Source of the DNA: Saccharibacillus endophyticus | GTDB taxonomy: Bacteria > Bacillota > Bacilli > Paenibacillales > Paenibacillaceae | DNA: 64,000 nt | Assembly (NCBI RefSeq): GCF_013185185.1 | Contig: NZ_JAAZWE010000002.1 | Span: 124,001-188,000 of the forward strand | Reading direction: 5' to 3' | In this document: positions 36,306-45,771 of the stretch, piece by piece | Layout of the letters: the number at the start of each line of letters is the position of its first letter | Numbering within the stretch: position 1 is the stretch's first letter | Position numbers and translations under genes: made by a program | Notes under the pieces: generated by a model | Told to the model about the DNA's origin: nothing | Databases searched by the model: none | The model's input: the letters and a program-made list of their open reading frames with translations, nothing else

Positions 36306-37568
36306 ATGAAAACGGTCGGATTGATCGTTGAGTACAATCCGTTCCATAACGGACATCGACTGCATTTGCAGCGATCGCTCCAAACGGCAGGCGCAGAAGC
36401 TTCGATCGCCGTGATGAGCGGTCCTTTTACCCAGCGCGGCGAACCGGCGCTGCTGTCCAAGCGCGCTCGCGCGGAGATGGCTTTGGCGGCAGGGGTGGAC
36501 CTGGTGATTGAGTTGCCGGTTCTTTACGCGCTTCAGCCCGCGGAATGGTTCGCCTTCGGCGCGGTAGCGCTGCTGGACGCCACAGGCGTCGCAGGCAGTA
36601 TTTGTTTCGGCAGCGAGAGCGGCGAGGTCGCGCCGCTCGAAGAGCTTGCTGCGCGCATGCAGGGCGGCGAGTCGCCCGTCATGCAAGCGGCGCTGAAGCA
36701 GGCCCTGGCCGAGGGCCTGAGCTTTCCGGCCGCCTACGCGAAGGCGGCCTCGGAGCAGGGCGGCGGCGGATCGCAAGCCGCCTCCCTGCTGGGCAATCCG
36801 AACGATACGCTCGGATTGCATTACGTGCTGGCGCTGCGCCGCCTTGCCAGCACCATGGCGCCGCTCGCCGTGCGGCGCGAGCAGGCCGGCTACCACGATG
36901 CCGGCCTGCCCGCCGGCGGCGAAATCGCCAGCGCCACCGCCGTGCGCGCCGCGCTCGCGCGCGGAACCGGCGGCCTGGACGAAGCCGCCCCGTACCTCCC
37001 TGCGGGATCGCTGCGCGTGCTGCGCCGCGAAGCGGAGGCCGGCCGCATCCTGACGGCCGGCTGGGAGGCGCTGGCGCAGCCTCTGCTAGCCGCGCTGATC
37101 ACGCGCGCGCCGGAAGAGCTCGCCCTCGTCCCCGAAGTCGCCGAGGGCCTGGAGCACCGCATCGCCGCCGCGCTGCCGCGCCTGCCCGTACCGGGCGTGG
37201 AGGCGCTGCTCGCCGCGATCAAGACCAAGCGCTACACGCGCACCCGTCTTCAGCGGCTGCTGGCGCACGCGCTGCTGAACCACGGCGGTCCCTTGTTCGG
37301 CCGCGACAGCCTCGCCCGGGGCCCGCAGTACATCCGCGTGCTCGGCTTCTCGCCGAAAGGCCGCGCCCTGCTCAAAACCATGAAAAAAACGGCCAAGCTT
37401 CCGATCGTCGTGCGGGCTGCGGATTTCGATCATCCGCAACTTCAGCTCGATATTCGGGCTTCTGCCGTTCATGCTTCCGCTTTTCCTTCTTCGCAGACCA
37501 AAGAGATGTACGCCGATTATTACGCGCCGCCGATCATTTTCGGCGATTCGGACAGCGACGGCCGCTAA
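36306..37568 (+). CDS. tmcAL: tRNA(Met) cytidine acetate ligase TmcAL (YlbM)
   Basis: Forms N4-acetylcytidine at the wobble position of elongator tRNA-Met using acetate and ATP. The 420 residues begin MKTVGLIVEYNPFHNGHRLHL, with the nucleotidyltransferase HxGH motif as HNGH, then MSGPFTQRGEPALLSKRARAEMAL and VDLVIELPVLYALQPAEWFAFGAVALL, typical of the family. Only a weak AAAAGAG site precedes the ATG. From about 36600 to 37380 the third codon positions are almost all G or C, far above the neighbours, and alternate frames stay open. It reads against its neighbours. Confidence 0.93.
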   Translation: MKTVGLIVEYNPFHNGHRLHLQRSLQTAGAEASIAVMSGPFTQRGEPALLSKRARAEMALAAGVDLVIELPVLYALQPAEWFAFGAVALLDATGVAGSICFGSESGEVAPLEELAARMQGGESPVMQAALKQALAEGLSFPAAYAKAASEQGGGGSQAASLLGNPNDTLGLHYVLALRRLASTMAPLAVRREQAGYHDAGLPAGGEIASATAVRAALARGTGGLDEAAPYLPAGSLRVLRREAEAGRILTAGWEALAQPLLAALITRAPEELALVPEVAEGLEHRIAAALPRLPVPGVEALLAAIKTKRYTRTRLQRLLAHALLNHGGPLFGRDSLARGPQYIRVLGFSPKGRALLKTMKKTAKLPIVVRAADFDHPQLQLDIRASAVHASAFPSSQTKEMYADYYAPPIIFGDSDSDGR

Positions 37569-37853
37569 AAGGCGACTTGAAATGATCGGCTGTTCGCTCC
37601 GCGCCGGATCAGACCGTCGTTTTTAGCCCAGTCCATGCGCCGGTCCCCGCTCAACCTGCATGCGTCAGACCCGATCGGGCAAGCTTGCTCAGGAGGCGAT
37701 CACCTATAACGGATCGAGATGACGCTTAGAGTCGGCGAATCGTCGGCTTGCTTCGAACGCAAATCTCAAATTGGATTCGGCCAAGGTAAGGGGACCAGGA
37801 CCGATCATGCGGACAATAAACGCATGCCCGCCTTTATTCTTCATATTCGACTT
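37569..37853. other. Intergenic gap between convergent tmcAL and ylbL
   Basis: This stretch of 285 bases holds no convincing gene. Short GC-rich inverted repeats occur, for example GCATGCG...CGCATG near 37810, but no clear terminator with a T-tract was found. Confidence 0.4.
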
Positions 37854-38879
37854 CTAACGTTTATCCGGCAGCGTTTGAATATCATTCAACGCGTCTTCCA
37901 ACGTTTTCACAGGGACGAGCCGCATCTGGCCGCCGGTCTCGTCCAGTTTCTTTTTCGCCGCTTCATAATTGCCTTCCGGCACGAAAAAGACCTCTGCCCC
38001 TTTTCGCTCGGCCGCTACGATCTTATGCTGGACGCCGCCGATTTCTCCCACGGTGCCGTCGGATTTGATCGTGCCCGTACCCGCGATTAGATAGCCCCGC
38101 GTCAAATCTCCCGGCGTCAGCTGATTGTAAATCTCCAACGTAAACATCAAGCCTGCCGACGGCCCGCCTACTTGGGTCTGCGTGAACTCCACTTCGTCGG
38201 CCGGATTGTCCGGGTCGATGCGCAGCACTTCCCCCGTCGACACGCCGAACCCCGAACGGGTCGTCCCGTCGCCGTTCGGAATATCCACAAGCTTCACGCG
38301 CTGTTCAACCGTCTTACCGCCGCGTTCCAGCGATACGGCGACGGCATCGCCGGCGGAACGGCCTTCCAGCAGCTTGCGCAGATCCTCCAGCGTAGCCACG
38401 GCTTGACCGTCCACTTCCGTAATCTTATCCCCCGCCACGAATTCCTTCTGCTGCGGGTCTTGATCGGGCACGGTGGTGATAAAGACGTATTCCGTCTCCA
38501 CGTCGAAAGCAACGCCCGCTTCCCGGTACGCTGCCGCAATCGCCGAGGATTGGGAAGAATTCATATAATATTGTTGCGTAATGCGGTATTCGTCGTCGTC
38601 TTGGTCTTTGTTGCGTTCGCCGATATCCGCATTGTCGTCGAATAACGACATTCCGAGCAAAGCCAGGTTCGCATAGGTCACGGATACGGTCGTCATCATG
38701 AACGTTCCCAGCTCTTCCGTGTCAGCGCCCGCTACGCGAACCATAGGCTTGACATCGTCCGCGCTGCCGGGTCGTTCGATCGTGTACGACGTCGGCATGT
38801 AGACCACGACATAAACCAGCAAGGCAAGACACAGCAAATAAGCCAGAGTCCGAATCCGCGGCAGTCTGGAACGCAGCAT
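37854..38879 (-). CDS. ylbL: PDZ-domain S16 (Lon-like) membrane protease YlbL
   Basis: A 341-residue membrane-anchored serine protease. One N-terminal helix (about 10-28) is followed by an extracellular region, a PDZ domain at about 130-200 (EFVAGDKITEVDGQAVATLEDLRKLLEGRSAGDAVAVSLERGGK) and a Lon protease domain. The catalytic Ser241 is in VGGPSAGLMFTLEIYNQLTPGDL and Lys286 in GEIGGVQHKIVAAERKGAEVF. Bacillus YlbL acts with CtpA to clear the division inhibitor YneA after DNA damage; the same role here is inference. It follows coaD and rsmD, as in Bacillus. Confidence 0.93.
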   Translation of the reverse strand: MLRSRLPRIRTLAYLLCLALLVYVVVYMPTSYTIERPGSADDVKPMVRVAGADTEELGTFMMTTVSVTYANLALLGMSLFDDNADIGERNKDQDDDEYRITQQYYMNSSQSSAIAAAYREAGVAFDVETEYVFITTVPDQDPQQKEFVAGDKITEVDGQAVATLEDLRKLLEGRSAGDAVAVSLERGGKTVEQRVKLVDIPNGDGTTRSGFGVSTGEVLRIDPDNPADEVEFTQTQVGGPSAGLMFTLEIYNQLTPGDLTRGYLIAGTGTIKSDGTVGEIGGVQHKIVAAERKGAEVFFVPEGNYEAAKKKLDETGGQMRLVPVKTLEDALNDIQTLPDKR

Positions 38880-38911
38880 AACGGTCGTTCATCTCCTTTA
38901 CGTGAAGGCGG

Positions 38912-39415
38912 TCATTCCCCGTGCAATTTGGCTTTCAAGGCCGCGCGAACCTCAGGCGTAACCAATTCGCTCACGTCGCCGTCGAATTGGGCAATTTCCT
39001 TGACCACGCTGGAACTGAGATACGAATAGATCGGATTGGTCATCATGAAAATGGTCTCCACATTCTCGTTCAGCTTCCGGTTCGTAGTCGCAATCTGAAG
39101 CTCGTATTCGAAGTCCGTTACCGAACGCACGCCGCGTACGACGACCTGCGCTTTTTTCTGATCCACGTAGTTGACAAGCAAATCGCGGAATACGTCAACT
39201 TCGACATTCGGCAGATCCGCCGTCGCTTGACGCAGCAGCTCCGCCCGCTCTTCGACGCTGAATAACGGCTTTTTGCTCAAATTGTTGAGGACCGCCACAA
39301 TCAGTCGGTCATACTGCTTGGCTGCCCGGTGGATAATATCCATATGCCCGAGCGTCACCGGATCAAAGCTGCCCGGATAGACCGCAATGCGTTCGATTTT
39401 CTTCTCTTGTTCCAT
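38912..39415 (-). CDS. coaD: Phosphopantetheine adenylyltransferase
   Basis: Fourth step of coenzyme A synthesis: 4'-phosphopantetheine plus ATP gives dephospho-CoA. The 167 residues have [19 protein letters not shown] with the nucleotidyltransferase motif TLGH at 21-24, [17 protein letters not shown], and [14 protein letters not shown]. The ATG at 39415 overlaps the rsmD stop as TGATG. Confidence 0.97.
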   Translation of the reverse strand: MEQEKKIERIAVYPGSFDPVTLGHMDIIHRAAKQYDRLIVAVLNNLSKKPLFSVEERAELLRQATADLPNVEVDVFRDLLVNYVDQKKAQVVVRGVRSVTDFEYELQIATTNRKLNENVETIFMMTNPIYSYLSSSVVKEIAQFDGDVSELVTPEVRAALKAKLHGE

Positions 39416-40020
39416 CAGGCTTCCGAATCCTCCTCCGCGGAATCTTCCTGCTCCTCCGCATCTTTTTGCGGTTCCCAATCATAGATGGAAACGGCCGTGT
39501 CTCCATATACGGCTTTGCGTCTCAAGCTGAACGAACCGAAGGCTTCCGGATATTCATGCGACGATTCGTATTCCAACACGATCACCGCACCCGGCTGCAG
39601 CAGACCGGATTCTTCCATCCGAAGCAGGAGTTCATCGCCGTTTTTCATCCGGTAAGGCGGGTCAAGGAACACCAAGTCGAACGCGGTATCCCGTTTGGCC
39701 AACACTTTTAGCGCACGCTCCGCGTCGTTTCGATAGACCTCGGACTGTTTTTCGAATCCGGTTGCTTTTAAATTCGCGCGTACCACTTCGATACTTTTTG
39801 CGTCTGCGTCAACGAAAATCGCTCGTTCCGCTCCCCGGCTCAGCGACTCGATCGCCAACCCTCCGGTTCCCGCGAACAAATCAAGCGCGACTCCTCCATC
39901 GAAAAAGGGGCCGATCATGCTGAAAATGGCTTCTTTGACTTTATCCGTAGTCGGACGCGTTCCCTTGCCCGGTACGGCTTTAAGCGGTCTTCCTTTGGCT
40001 TCTCCCGCTACAACTCTCAC
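39415..40020 (-). CDS. rsmD: 16S rRNA (guanine966-N2)-methyltransferase, GTG start
   Basis: Methylates G966 of 16S rRNA with S-adenosylmethionine. The 201 residues show [34 protein letters not shown], the AdoMet motif [13 protein letters not shown] and the catalytic FLDPPY. The last 20 residues are acidic. The start is GTG at 40020, 9 bases after GGGAGG; an ATG nine codons earlier lies upstream of that site. Translation is coupled to coaD. Confidence 0.95.
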   Translation of the reverse strand: MRVVAGEAKGRPLKAVPGKGTRPTTDKVKEAIFSMIGPFFDGGVALDLFAGTGGLAIESLSRGAERAIFVDADAKSIEVVRANLKATGFEKQSEVYRNDAERALKVLAKRDTAFDLVFLDPPYRMKNGDELLLRMEESGLLQPGAVIVLEYESSHEYPEAFGSFSLRRKAVYGDTAVSIYDWEPQKDAEEQEDSAEEDSEA

Positions 40021-40190
40021 TCGTGAAATCCTCCCGTTTCTACTCATGCTGTGCCTTAGTGGCTCCGTATCGCTTTAATCTTACCTTAATTCGAGACAAG
40101 ATCACGAATATCGGCTTGTCTCATCGTAACACAACGAGGCGGCGAGGAAAACGATGCGAATCGGCTTTGAAAGCCGATCAGCAAGACCTA

Positions 40191-40230
40191 CAAAAAAAGC
40201 TGCCCAGCCTCCCGCAGGAGCCGTGCAGCC
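40191..40230 (-). terminator. Terminator after the SMP-30 gene
   Basis: Minus-strand stem GCTGCACGGCTCC-tgc-GGGAGGCTGGGCAGC followed by TTTTTTT. A second small stem ATCGGCTT/AAAGCCGAT lies at about 40160-40178. Confidence 0.85.
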
Positions 40231-40247
40231 TTCTTGTTCGCTCGTTT

Positions 40248-41144
40248 TTAGATCGATTGCGGTCTGAACACATGCATCGGCTGCCCCTGCGCCCCCGGGC
40301 GGCAAACGAACAAAGCACCGGTCAGCGGCAGCTTGGCCCGATCTTCGTCCGAGACTCCGTCGGCAGCCGTCGTGATATACAGCTCCCTGTAATCCGTTCC
40401 GCCGAAAGCGCAGCTTGTCACGTTCTGAGCCGGAACCATGATCTCTTCGAGCTTCAAGCCTGCTACCGGGTCCCACTTGCTGACGCGGCCGCCTCCGTAG
40501 TGGGCGATCCACAGATTGCCGTCGGCGTCTACCGTCATGCCGTCCGGCCAGCCTTCTTCCTCTTCGAACGAAACCACGGTACGTCCTGCTCCGAGCGTTC
40601 CTTTTTCCACGTCGAATTCGAAAGCTTGTACTTTGCTCGTGCCCGTATCGATGTAATACATCACCGTGCCGTCCGGGCTCCAGCCCAAGCCGTTGGACGT
40701 CGAGACGTCGCCGAAAATATGCCGGACGGACAAATCCCCTTCCAAACAGTAGAAATTGCCCTGCTTCTCTTTGCCGACCAGACTCATGGTACCCGCCCAG
40801 AAGCGTCCGGCAGCATCGCATTTCCCGTCGTTGAAGCGATTGTCTTCCCGATTTTCGGGATCATGGATCGGCGTCGTTGCGCGCGCATCCAAATCATAAT
40901 AGGCAAAACCGCTCTCCAGCGCCAGCACAACCTTGCGATCGGAAAAGCCGACTGCGGCTCCTGCGCGTTCCGGCAGCTCGTAGACCTCTTCGCGACCGTC
41001 GCCCGGATAATAAAAACGCAGCTGTTTTCCTTCAATATCCACCCACATCAAAGCTTGTTTGTCTTCCAGCCAGCAAGGTCCCTCGCCGAGCACCGCTCGA
41101 TAATCGGATGCCGGTTGCAGCTGGATGTCCTTCAATTCATGCAT
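40248..41144 (-). CDS. SMP-30/gluconolactonase family lactonase
   Basis: A 298-residue six-bladed beta-propeller of the SMP-30/gluconolaconase/LRE family, which opens sugar lactones with a divalent metal. The metal ligand Glu21 is in VLGEGPCWLEDKQALMWVDIEG; others lie in NDGKCDAAGRFWAGTM, STSNGLGWSPDGTVMYYIDT and WPDGMTVDADGNLWIAHYGGGRVSKWDP. No signal peptide, so cytoplasmic. ATG at 41144 after AAGGGG. It is downstream of the SGNH gene and near the beta-galactosidase locus, suggesting plant sugar use; the exact lactone is not identifiable. Confidence 0.9.
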   Translation of the reverse strand: MHELKDIQLQPASDYRAVLGEGPCWLEDKQALMWVDIEGKQLRFYYPGDGREEVYELPERAGAAVGFSDRKVVLALESGFAYYDLDARATTPIHDPENREDNRFNDGKCDAAGRFWAGTMSLVGKEKQGNFYCLEGDLSVRHIFGDVSTSNGLGWSPDGTVMYYIDTGTSKVQAFEFDVEKGTLGAGRTVVSFEEEEGWPDGMTVDADGNLWIAHYGGGRVSKWDPVAGLKLEEIMVPAQNVTSCAFGGTDYRELYITTAADGVSDEDRAKLPLTGALFVCRPGAQGQPMHVFRPQSI

Positions 41145-41190
41145 AAGAATGCCCCTTCCGTGTCGGAAATTTGGTTTGCGTTCGACGTCG

Positions 41191-41844
41191 TTATTTTCGT
41201 TCCCATTCAAAATCCAGCGCATTCAGCAGCCCGCGCGCCAATACCATGCTGCCCGCCGTGTTCGGATGCACATGATCCCAACCGTTCGACAACGAAGACT
41301 GGATGACATGATGCCCCATCCGATCGAACGCCGCCTGGGTATCGACCAATTCGGCGCCGTAATCGCCGGCCAGACGCTTGATCACGGCCCCGTACCGATC
41401 CATCCGTGAACGCATGGGATCTTCCTGCCCGGTCATGTAGTACGGCGTCATCAAGATCAAGCCTTTGAGTCCGGGTTGAACGGCATCCAGCAGTTCCCGC
41501 AGCGTCGCCTCGTACTCTTCCGGCGTAATGAAAGATTGCATGGCTTCCGGCGTATCGAACTGCCGCCAGACGTCGTTGATTCCGATCATGATCGACAGCC
41601 AATCCGGCTTCAGATCCAGCACATCGGTTTGCCAACGGCTTTTCAAGTCACGTACGGTATTACCCCCGACGCCCGCATTTAGCACAAGCGTGTTCAATTC
41701 CGGGTAACCGGTACGCAGCAGCGCGTCCACCAATGCGGCGTAACCGTTTCCGAGACCGTTTCCGTAACCGATCGGGTAAGCGCGACCCGCGTCGGTAACC
41801 GAATCTCCGATCAGCAGCAGTTTGTCATTCGTATTCAATTTCAT
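41191..41844 (-). CDS. SGNH/GDSL-family esterase
   Basis: A 217-residue SGNH hydrolase without signal peptide. Block residues: Ser15 (GDSVTD), Asn62 in GVGGN, Asn90 (GINDVWRQF), and the Asp190-His193 pair in DHVHPN. The pattern resembles intracellular carbohydrate esterases of the rhamnogalacturonan/xylan acetylesterase type in Paenibacillaceae. ATG at 41844 (MKLNTNDKLL) with GGGAG about 12 bases away; an alternative ATG overlaps that site. It lies between the AraC regulator and the SMP-30 lactonase, probably co-transcribed with the latter. Substrate unknown. Confidence 0.88.
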   Translation of the reverse strand: MKLNTNDKLLLIGDSVTDAGRAYPIGYGNGLGNGYAALVDALLRTGYPELNTLVLNAGVGGNTVRDLKSRWQTDVLDLKPDWLSIMIGINDVWRQFDTPEAMQSFITPEEYEATLRELLDAVQPGLKGLILMTPYYMTGQEDPMRSRMDRYGAVIKRLAGDYGAELVDTQAAFDRMGHHVIQSSLSNGWDHVHPNTAGSMVLARGLLNALDFEWERK

Positions 41845-41961
41845 GAAAAAGTTCATCTCCCGATTCGCGTACTTCGCGTGTAATGAAACAAGAATTCGCG
41901 GTTTACTCTGTTTATTCCTGTTGCTTTGCATGTTTTATTGATGAATTTTCTGTTGCGACGT

Positions 41962-42789
41962 TCAATGCAGCATACGAAATTGTTCGGGAGTCACTCCCTC
42001 TTGCTTCCGGAATGTGGCAACAAAGTGGCTGGCATCGCGAAAGCCGACCAGACCCGATACTTCTTTGACCGTCATGCGCGGATGCAGCGTCATCATTTCC
42101 TTGGCTTTGCGCAGACGCAGCAGTATCAGGTACGCATAGGCAGTCATTCCGAAGGCCTGTTTGAACAACGTATTGAGATGGCGCGGCGTGATATCGGCCC
42201 GGTATGCCATATCCTCGAGTCCGATATCTGCATCCGCATAATAACGATCCAGAAATTCCAGCACAGGCGTCAGGCGGCGGACCGAATTCGAAAGCGAAGG
42301 AAGACGATTGACGCGGCCGTCTTTTTTTAGCAAAGTCAAAAACCGATAGACCTCCACGGAGACGCTGAGACCTGAAATATCGCGTTCGCTGCTCATTCGA
42401 TTCAACAATCCGGGCACAAAGGCTCCCATCTCTGCCGCTTCGTCCCAACCGTAATAAGAAGAAACAGGCAAGCCCAATGTCCCGAGAATGCCTCCTGCCT
42501 GCGCTCCGCCGAATGTCATATAATACGTCTGCCATTTTCCTTCCAACGGTCGATACTCGTGCGCCTCGCCCGGCAGCAGCAGAATTCCCGATCCGCCTTC
42601 CATCACGTACTTCGCTCCGCCCATCGTAAATTCGCCTTTGCCGCCTACCGTTTGCAGCCAATGATAACAGTTGTAACCGTTCGGCCGAACAAATGCTTCT
42701 TGATCCGGATTATAGCCGACGCTCTCCATGTACAGAGGCAGCGGCTGGTCTTTGAACTCCGTAAAATATCGTCTGTGCGCGCTATGCAT
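41962..42789 (-). CDS. AraC-family transcriptional regulator
   Basis: A 275-residue regulator: an N-terminal cupin-like sensing domain (GYNCYHWLQTVGGKGEFTMGGAKYVMEGGSGILLLPGEAHEYRP) and two C-terminal helix-turn-helix motifs (IGLEDMAYRADITPRHLNTLFKQAFGMTAYAYLILLRLRKAKEMM and MTVKEVSGLVGFRDASHFVATFRKQEGVTPEQFR). It is divergent from the GH42 beta-galactosidase across a 124-base AT-rich gap and upstream of the SGNH and SMP-30 genes, so it likely controls one or both. ATG at 42789 after AAGGGGAT. Confidence 0.93.
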   Translation of the reverse strand: MHSAHRRYFTEFKDQPLPLYMESVGYNPDQEAFVRPNGYNCYHWLQTVGGKGEFTMGGAKYVMEGGSGILLLPGEAHEYRPLEGKWQTYYMTFGGAQAGGILGTLGLPVSSYYGWDEAAEMGAFVPGLLNRMSSERDISGLSVSVEVYRFLTLLKKDGRVNRLPSLSNSVRRLTPVLEFLDRYYADADIGLEDMAYRADITPRHLNTLFKQAFGMTAYAYLILLRLRKAKEMMTLHPRMTVKEVSGLVGFRDASHFVATFRKQEGVTPEQFRMLH

Positions 42790-42913
42790 CGCCGTATCCC
42801 CTTCAGAACCGAATATTTCTTTTTTCTTATACTCTCGTCCCTTTTTATTATATTTTATAATATTAAGGGTTAGATTAATATAGACTTATTCTTATATGTT
42901 GAGGTGATTTTTA

Positions 42914-44941
42914 ATGATCAGCAATAAACTTCCCAAAATCTTTTACGGCGGCGACTACAATCCGGAACAGTGGGACCCTGAGACGCATCAAGAAGACCTT
43001 CGCATGTTCAAACTGGCCGGCATCGACATCGCGACAGTCAACGTATTCGCTTGGGCACTGAACCAACCGAACGAGACCGCCTACAACTTCGAATGGTTGG
43101 ACGAACTGATCGACAGCTTGCATGCAAACGGTACTTACGTCTGCCTCGCGACCAGCACGGCAGCCCACCCGGCATGGATGGCCAAGCGTTACCCGGACGT
43201 TTTGCGCACCGACGCGGACGGACGCAAGCGCAAATTCGGCGGTCGTCACAACTCCTGTCCGAACAGCCCCACTTACCGCAAATTTTCGAAAGCGATTGCA
43301 GGGAAACTGGCCGAGCGTTACAAAGACCATCCGGCCGTTCTGGTCTGGCACGTATCCAACGAATACGGCGGCGACTGTTATTGCGAAAACTGCGAAAAGG
43401 CTTTCCGTGTATGGCTGCGCGAACGTTACAATACGATCGAGCAATTGAACCGGGCCTGGAACACCAACTTCTGGGGCCATACGTTCTATGATTGGGACGA
43501 AATCGTCGTACCGAACAATTTAAGCGAGCATTGGGGCGACAACAACTCGACTTTCCAAGGCATCTCGCTCGACTACTCCCGTTTCAATTCCGACAGCATG
43601 CTGGAATGCTACAAATTGGAGCATGCCGAGATCAAAAAGCATGTTCCCGATTCGGTCGTCACGACCAATTTGATGGGATTTTTCAAGCAGTTGGATTATT
43701 TCAAATGGGCAAAAGAAATGGATATCGTTTCTTGGGACAACTATCCGGGTTTGCAAACGCCTGTTAGCTACACAGCCATGGCCCATGATCTGATGCGCGG
43801 CCTTAAAGACGGCGATCCATTCATGTTAATGGAGCAAACGCCGAGCCAACAGAACTGGCAGCCGTATAACTCCCTGAAGCGTCCGGGCGTGATGCGCTTG
43901 TGGAGCTACCAGGCGGTCGCGCACGGCGCGGATACCGTCATGTTCTTCCAGCTGCGCCGCTCGGTGGGTGCCTGCGAGAAATACCACGGTGCCGTGATCG
44001 AGCACGTCGGCCACGAAAACACCCGCGTCTTCCGCGAGGTATCAGAACTGGGACGCGAGCTCGGGGAACTGGGAGAACGTCTGCTCGACTCCCGCCTGCC
44101 TTCGCGCGTCGGCATCCTGTTCGATTGGGAAAACTGGTGGGCCGTCGAAAAATCCAGCGGACCTACCGTGGCATTGAACTATGTAGACCAAATCCACAAA
44201 TACTATAAGTCTTTCTACGACCGCAACGTTCAAGCGGATATCGTCAGCGTCGATTCCGACTTCTCCAACTACGATATCATCGTGGCGCCTGTCCTTTATA
44301 TGGTGAAGCCGGGCCTTGCGGATAAGCTGGAAAGCTTCGTCCAAGAAGGCGGCACGTTCCTGACGACCTTCTTCAGCGGAATCGTGGACGAATCCGACCT
44401 GGTCAAAACGGGCGGGTATCCGGGCGAACTGCGCAAGCTGCTGGGCATCTGGGCGGAAGAGATCGACGCCCTGTTCCCCGATATGCGCAACAAGATCGTA
44501 TTGAACGGCGAGATCGGCAGCCTCAAAGGCGAATACGAATGCGGCATGCTGTGCGATCTGCTGCATACGGAAGGCGCCGAGACGCTGGCCGAATACGGCG
44601 ACGATTTCTACAAAGGCATGCCGGTGTTGACCCGCAATTCGTTCGGCAAAGGCCAGGCTTACTACGTCGCTTCCGATCCGGAACAAGCTTTCTTGAACGG
44701 CCTGCTGGAGCAGCTGTGCGAGGATAAAGGCATCCAACCGCTGCTGAATACGCCGCAGGGAGTCGAAGTGACCAAACGCGTGAAAGACGGCGAAGAATTC
44801 CTTTTCGTGATGAACCACAACGCCGAAGCGTCGATTTATGAACTGGGCGGCAATTACGTCAATCTGCTGAACGGCGACTCCTTAAAGGGATCAACCGAAA
44901 TTGCGGGACGCGACGTGCAGATTTTAAGTCCCGCGAAGTAG
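42914..44941 (+). CDS. GH42 beta-galactosidase
   Basis: A 675-residue cytoplasmic glycoside hydrolase of family 42, cleaving beta-galactosides and galacto-oligosaccharides. The TIM barrel carries the acid/base Glu150 in VWHVSNEYGGDC and the nucleophile Glu307 in LMEQTPSQQNW. The family zinc cluster is complete: Cys115, Cys155, Cys157 and Cys160. A trimerisation domain and a small beta domain follow. There is no signal peptide. The ATG follows GAGGTGA and the gene ends at a strong terminator. It faces the AraC regulator. Use of plant galactan fragments is inferred. Confidence 0.96.
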   Translation: MISNKLPKIFYGGDYNPEQWDPETHQEDLRMFKLAGIDIATVNVFAWALNQPNETAYNFEWLDELIDSLHANGTYVCLATSTAAHPAWMAKRYPDVLRTDADGRKRKFGGRHNSCPNSPTYRKFSKAIAGKLAERYKDHPAVLVWHVSNEYGGDCYCENCEKAFRVWLRERYNTIEQLNRAWNTNFWGHTFYDWDEIVVPNNLSEHWGDNNSTFQGISLDYSRFNSDSMLECYKLEHAEIKKHVPDSVVTTNLMGFFKQLDYFKWAKEMDIVSWDNYPGLQTPVSYTAMAHDLMRGLKDGDPFMLMEQTPSQQNWQPYNSLKRPGVMRLWSYQAVAHGADTVMFFQLRRSVGACEKYHGAVIEHVGHENTRVFREVSELGRELGELGERLLDSRLPSRVGILFDWENWWAVEKSSGPTVALNYVDQIHKYYKSFYDRNVQADIVSVDSDFSNYDIIVAPVLYMVKPGLADKLESFVQEGGTFLTTFFSGIVDESDLVKTGGYPGELRKLLGIWAEEIDALFPDMRNKIVLNGEIGSLKGEYECGMLCDLLHTEGAETLAEYGDDFYKGMPVLTRNSFGKGQAYYVASDPEQAFLNGLLEQLCEDKGIQPLLNTPQGVEVTKRVKDGEEFLFVMNHNAEASIYELGGNYVNLLNGDSLKGSTEIAGRDVQILSPAK

Positions 44942-44982
44942 CGCTTACCTAAACATAAACAAATTTCCGCCAAAATCAACAC

Positions 44983-45022
44983 AGCCCGCGTACCGAAATA
45001 TCGGTTACGCGGGCTTTTTTTT
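44983..45022 (+). terminator. Terminator of the GH42 gene
   Basis: Stem AGCCCGCGTACCG-aaatat-CGGTTACGCGGGCT, one bulge, followed by eight T residues. Confidence 0.92.
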
Positions 45023-45041
45023 CGCCGTCGGTCTTTTACAT

Positions 45042-45719
45042 TCAGAAAAAAGGAATTCCGGAGACTGCAAAAACGATCATTAAAACCGCGAACAAAACGA
45101 TAAAGATCGCAACGCCGAGAATCAATTCAACCGCTAACGCTTTCCAGGCCGAAAATCCATGTGCTTCCCCGATCGCGTGCAGCGTCACGATGAATAACCA
45201 AAATCCCGATGCCGATTCGATAAACAGCACGACGGCCAATAGCGTGCTTCGCATAGAGTCGGCATCCAAATTCGGCGTAGCCGCGGTAAATAATTCCGTG
45301 CCCGCGATCAGCAGTTCCGGAATCAACAGCATGGCCAACAAAATGCTTGCCCGGGAGGAAATCTGACCGATGACGACTCTCATATCCTCCGTCGATCCTT
45401 CGCCTCCGAACCAACTGCCGACCCATCTCAGGAAAAATGCACCGACGTAATAGCCGAGCAGTCCTGCTATGCCGCCCGTAAGAACGGCTCGAACGACCAA
45501 CACCGGCATGGAAGATTCGTCTCCCCAATTGCCCCCCGAAGCGGTATTGAACGCGCTGAGCACACCCGCGATCACGGACAGCAGCAAAGCATTTTTCAAC
45601 GGATCGCCCGAATGCAGGAACCACCTCGTCACCTGCCTCGGATGCAGCCATAATTCCAACCAGGGCGAACGCCCGTCGCGCGCATGCGAACGATCCGAAT
45701 TCGCGCTTTTTTCTTCCAT
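45042..45719 (-). CDS. Yip1-like membrane protein, copy 1
   Basis: A 225-residue protein with a short hydrophilic N-terminus (SPWLELWLHPRQVTRWFLHSGDP) and about five membrane helices: ALLLSVIAGVLSAF, AVLTGGIAGLLGYYVGAFFL, ILLAMLLIPELLIAG, LLAVVLFIESASGFWLFIVTLHAI and LILGVAIFIVLFAVLMIVFAV. The pattern fits the bacterial YIP1/DUF1282 family, whose function is unknown. ATG at 45719 after AAGGAGGA. It is a tandem paralogue of the next gene. Confidence 0.8.
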   Translation of the reverse strand: MEEKSANSDRSHARDGRSPWLELWLHPRQVTRWFLHSGDPLKNALLLSVIAGVLSAFNTASGGNWGDESSMPVLVVRAVLTGGIAGLLGYYVGAFFLRWVGSWFGGEGSTEDMRVVIGQISSRASILLAMLLIPELLIAGTELFTAATPNLDADSMRSTLLAVVLFIESASGFWLFIVTLHAIGEAHGFSAWKALAVELILGVAIFIVLFAVLMIVFAVSGIPFF

Positions 45720-45771
45720 GATCGAGTCCTCCTTTCTTCATCGCATGGACATGCGTTCAAGGTTATCCGGT

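Noticed and set aside
36545..37585. Second open frame of 346 codons within tmcAL
   Set aside because: Explained by the high GC content, which removes stop codons; the product is almost all Arg, Ala and Gly with no start signal.
42790..42913. Riboswitch upstream of the GH42 gene
   Set aside because: Only AT-rich sequence without a conserved aptamer-like fold; the divergent AraC regulator explains control better.
42914..44941. Several antisense open frames inside the GH42 gene
   Set aside because: They mirror the real gene's codons and lack family motifs and ribosome-binding sites.
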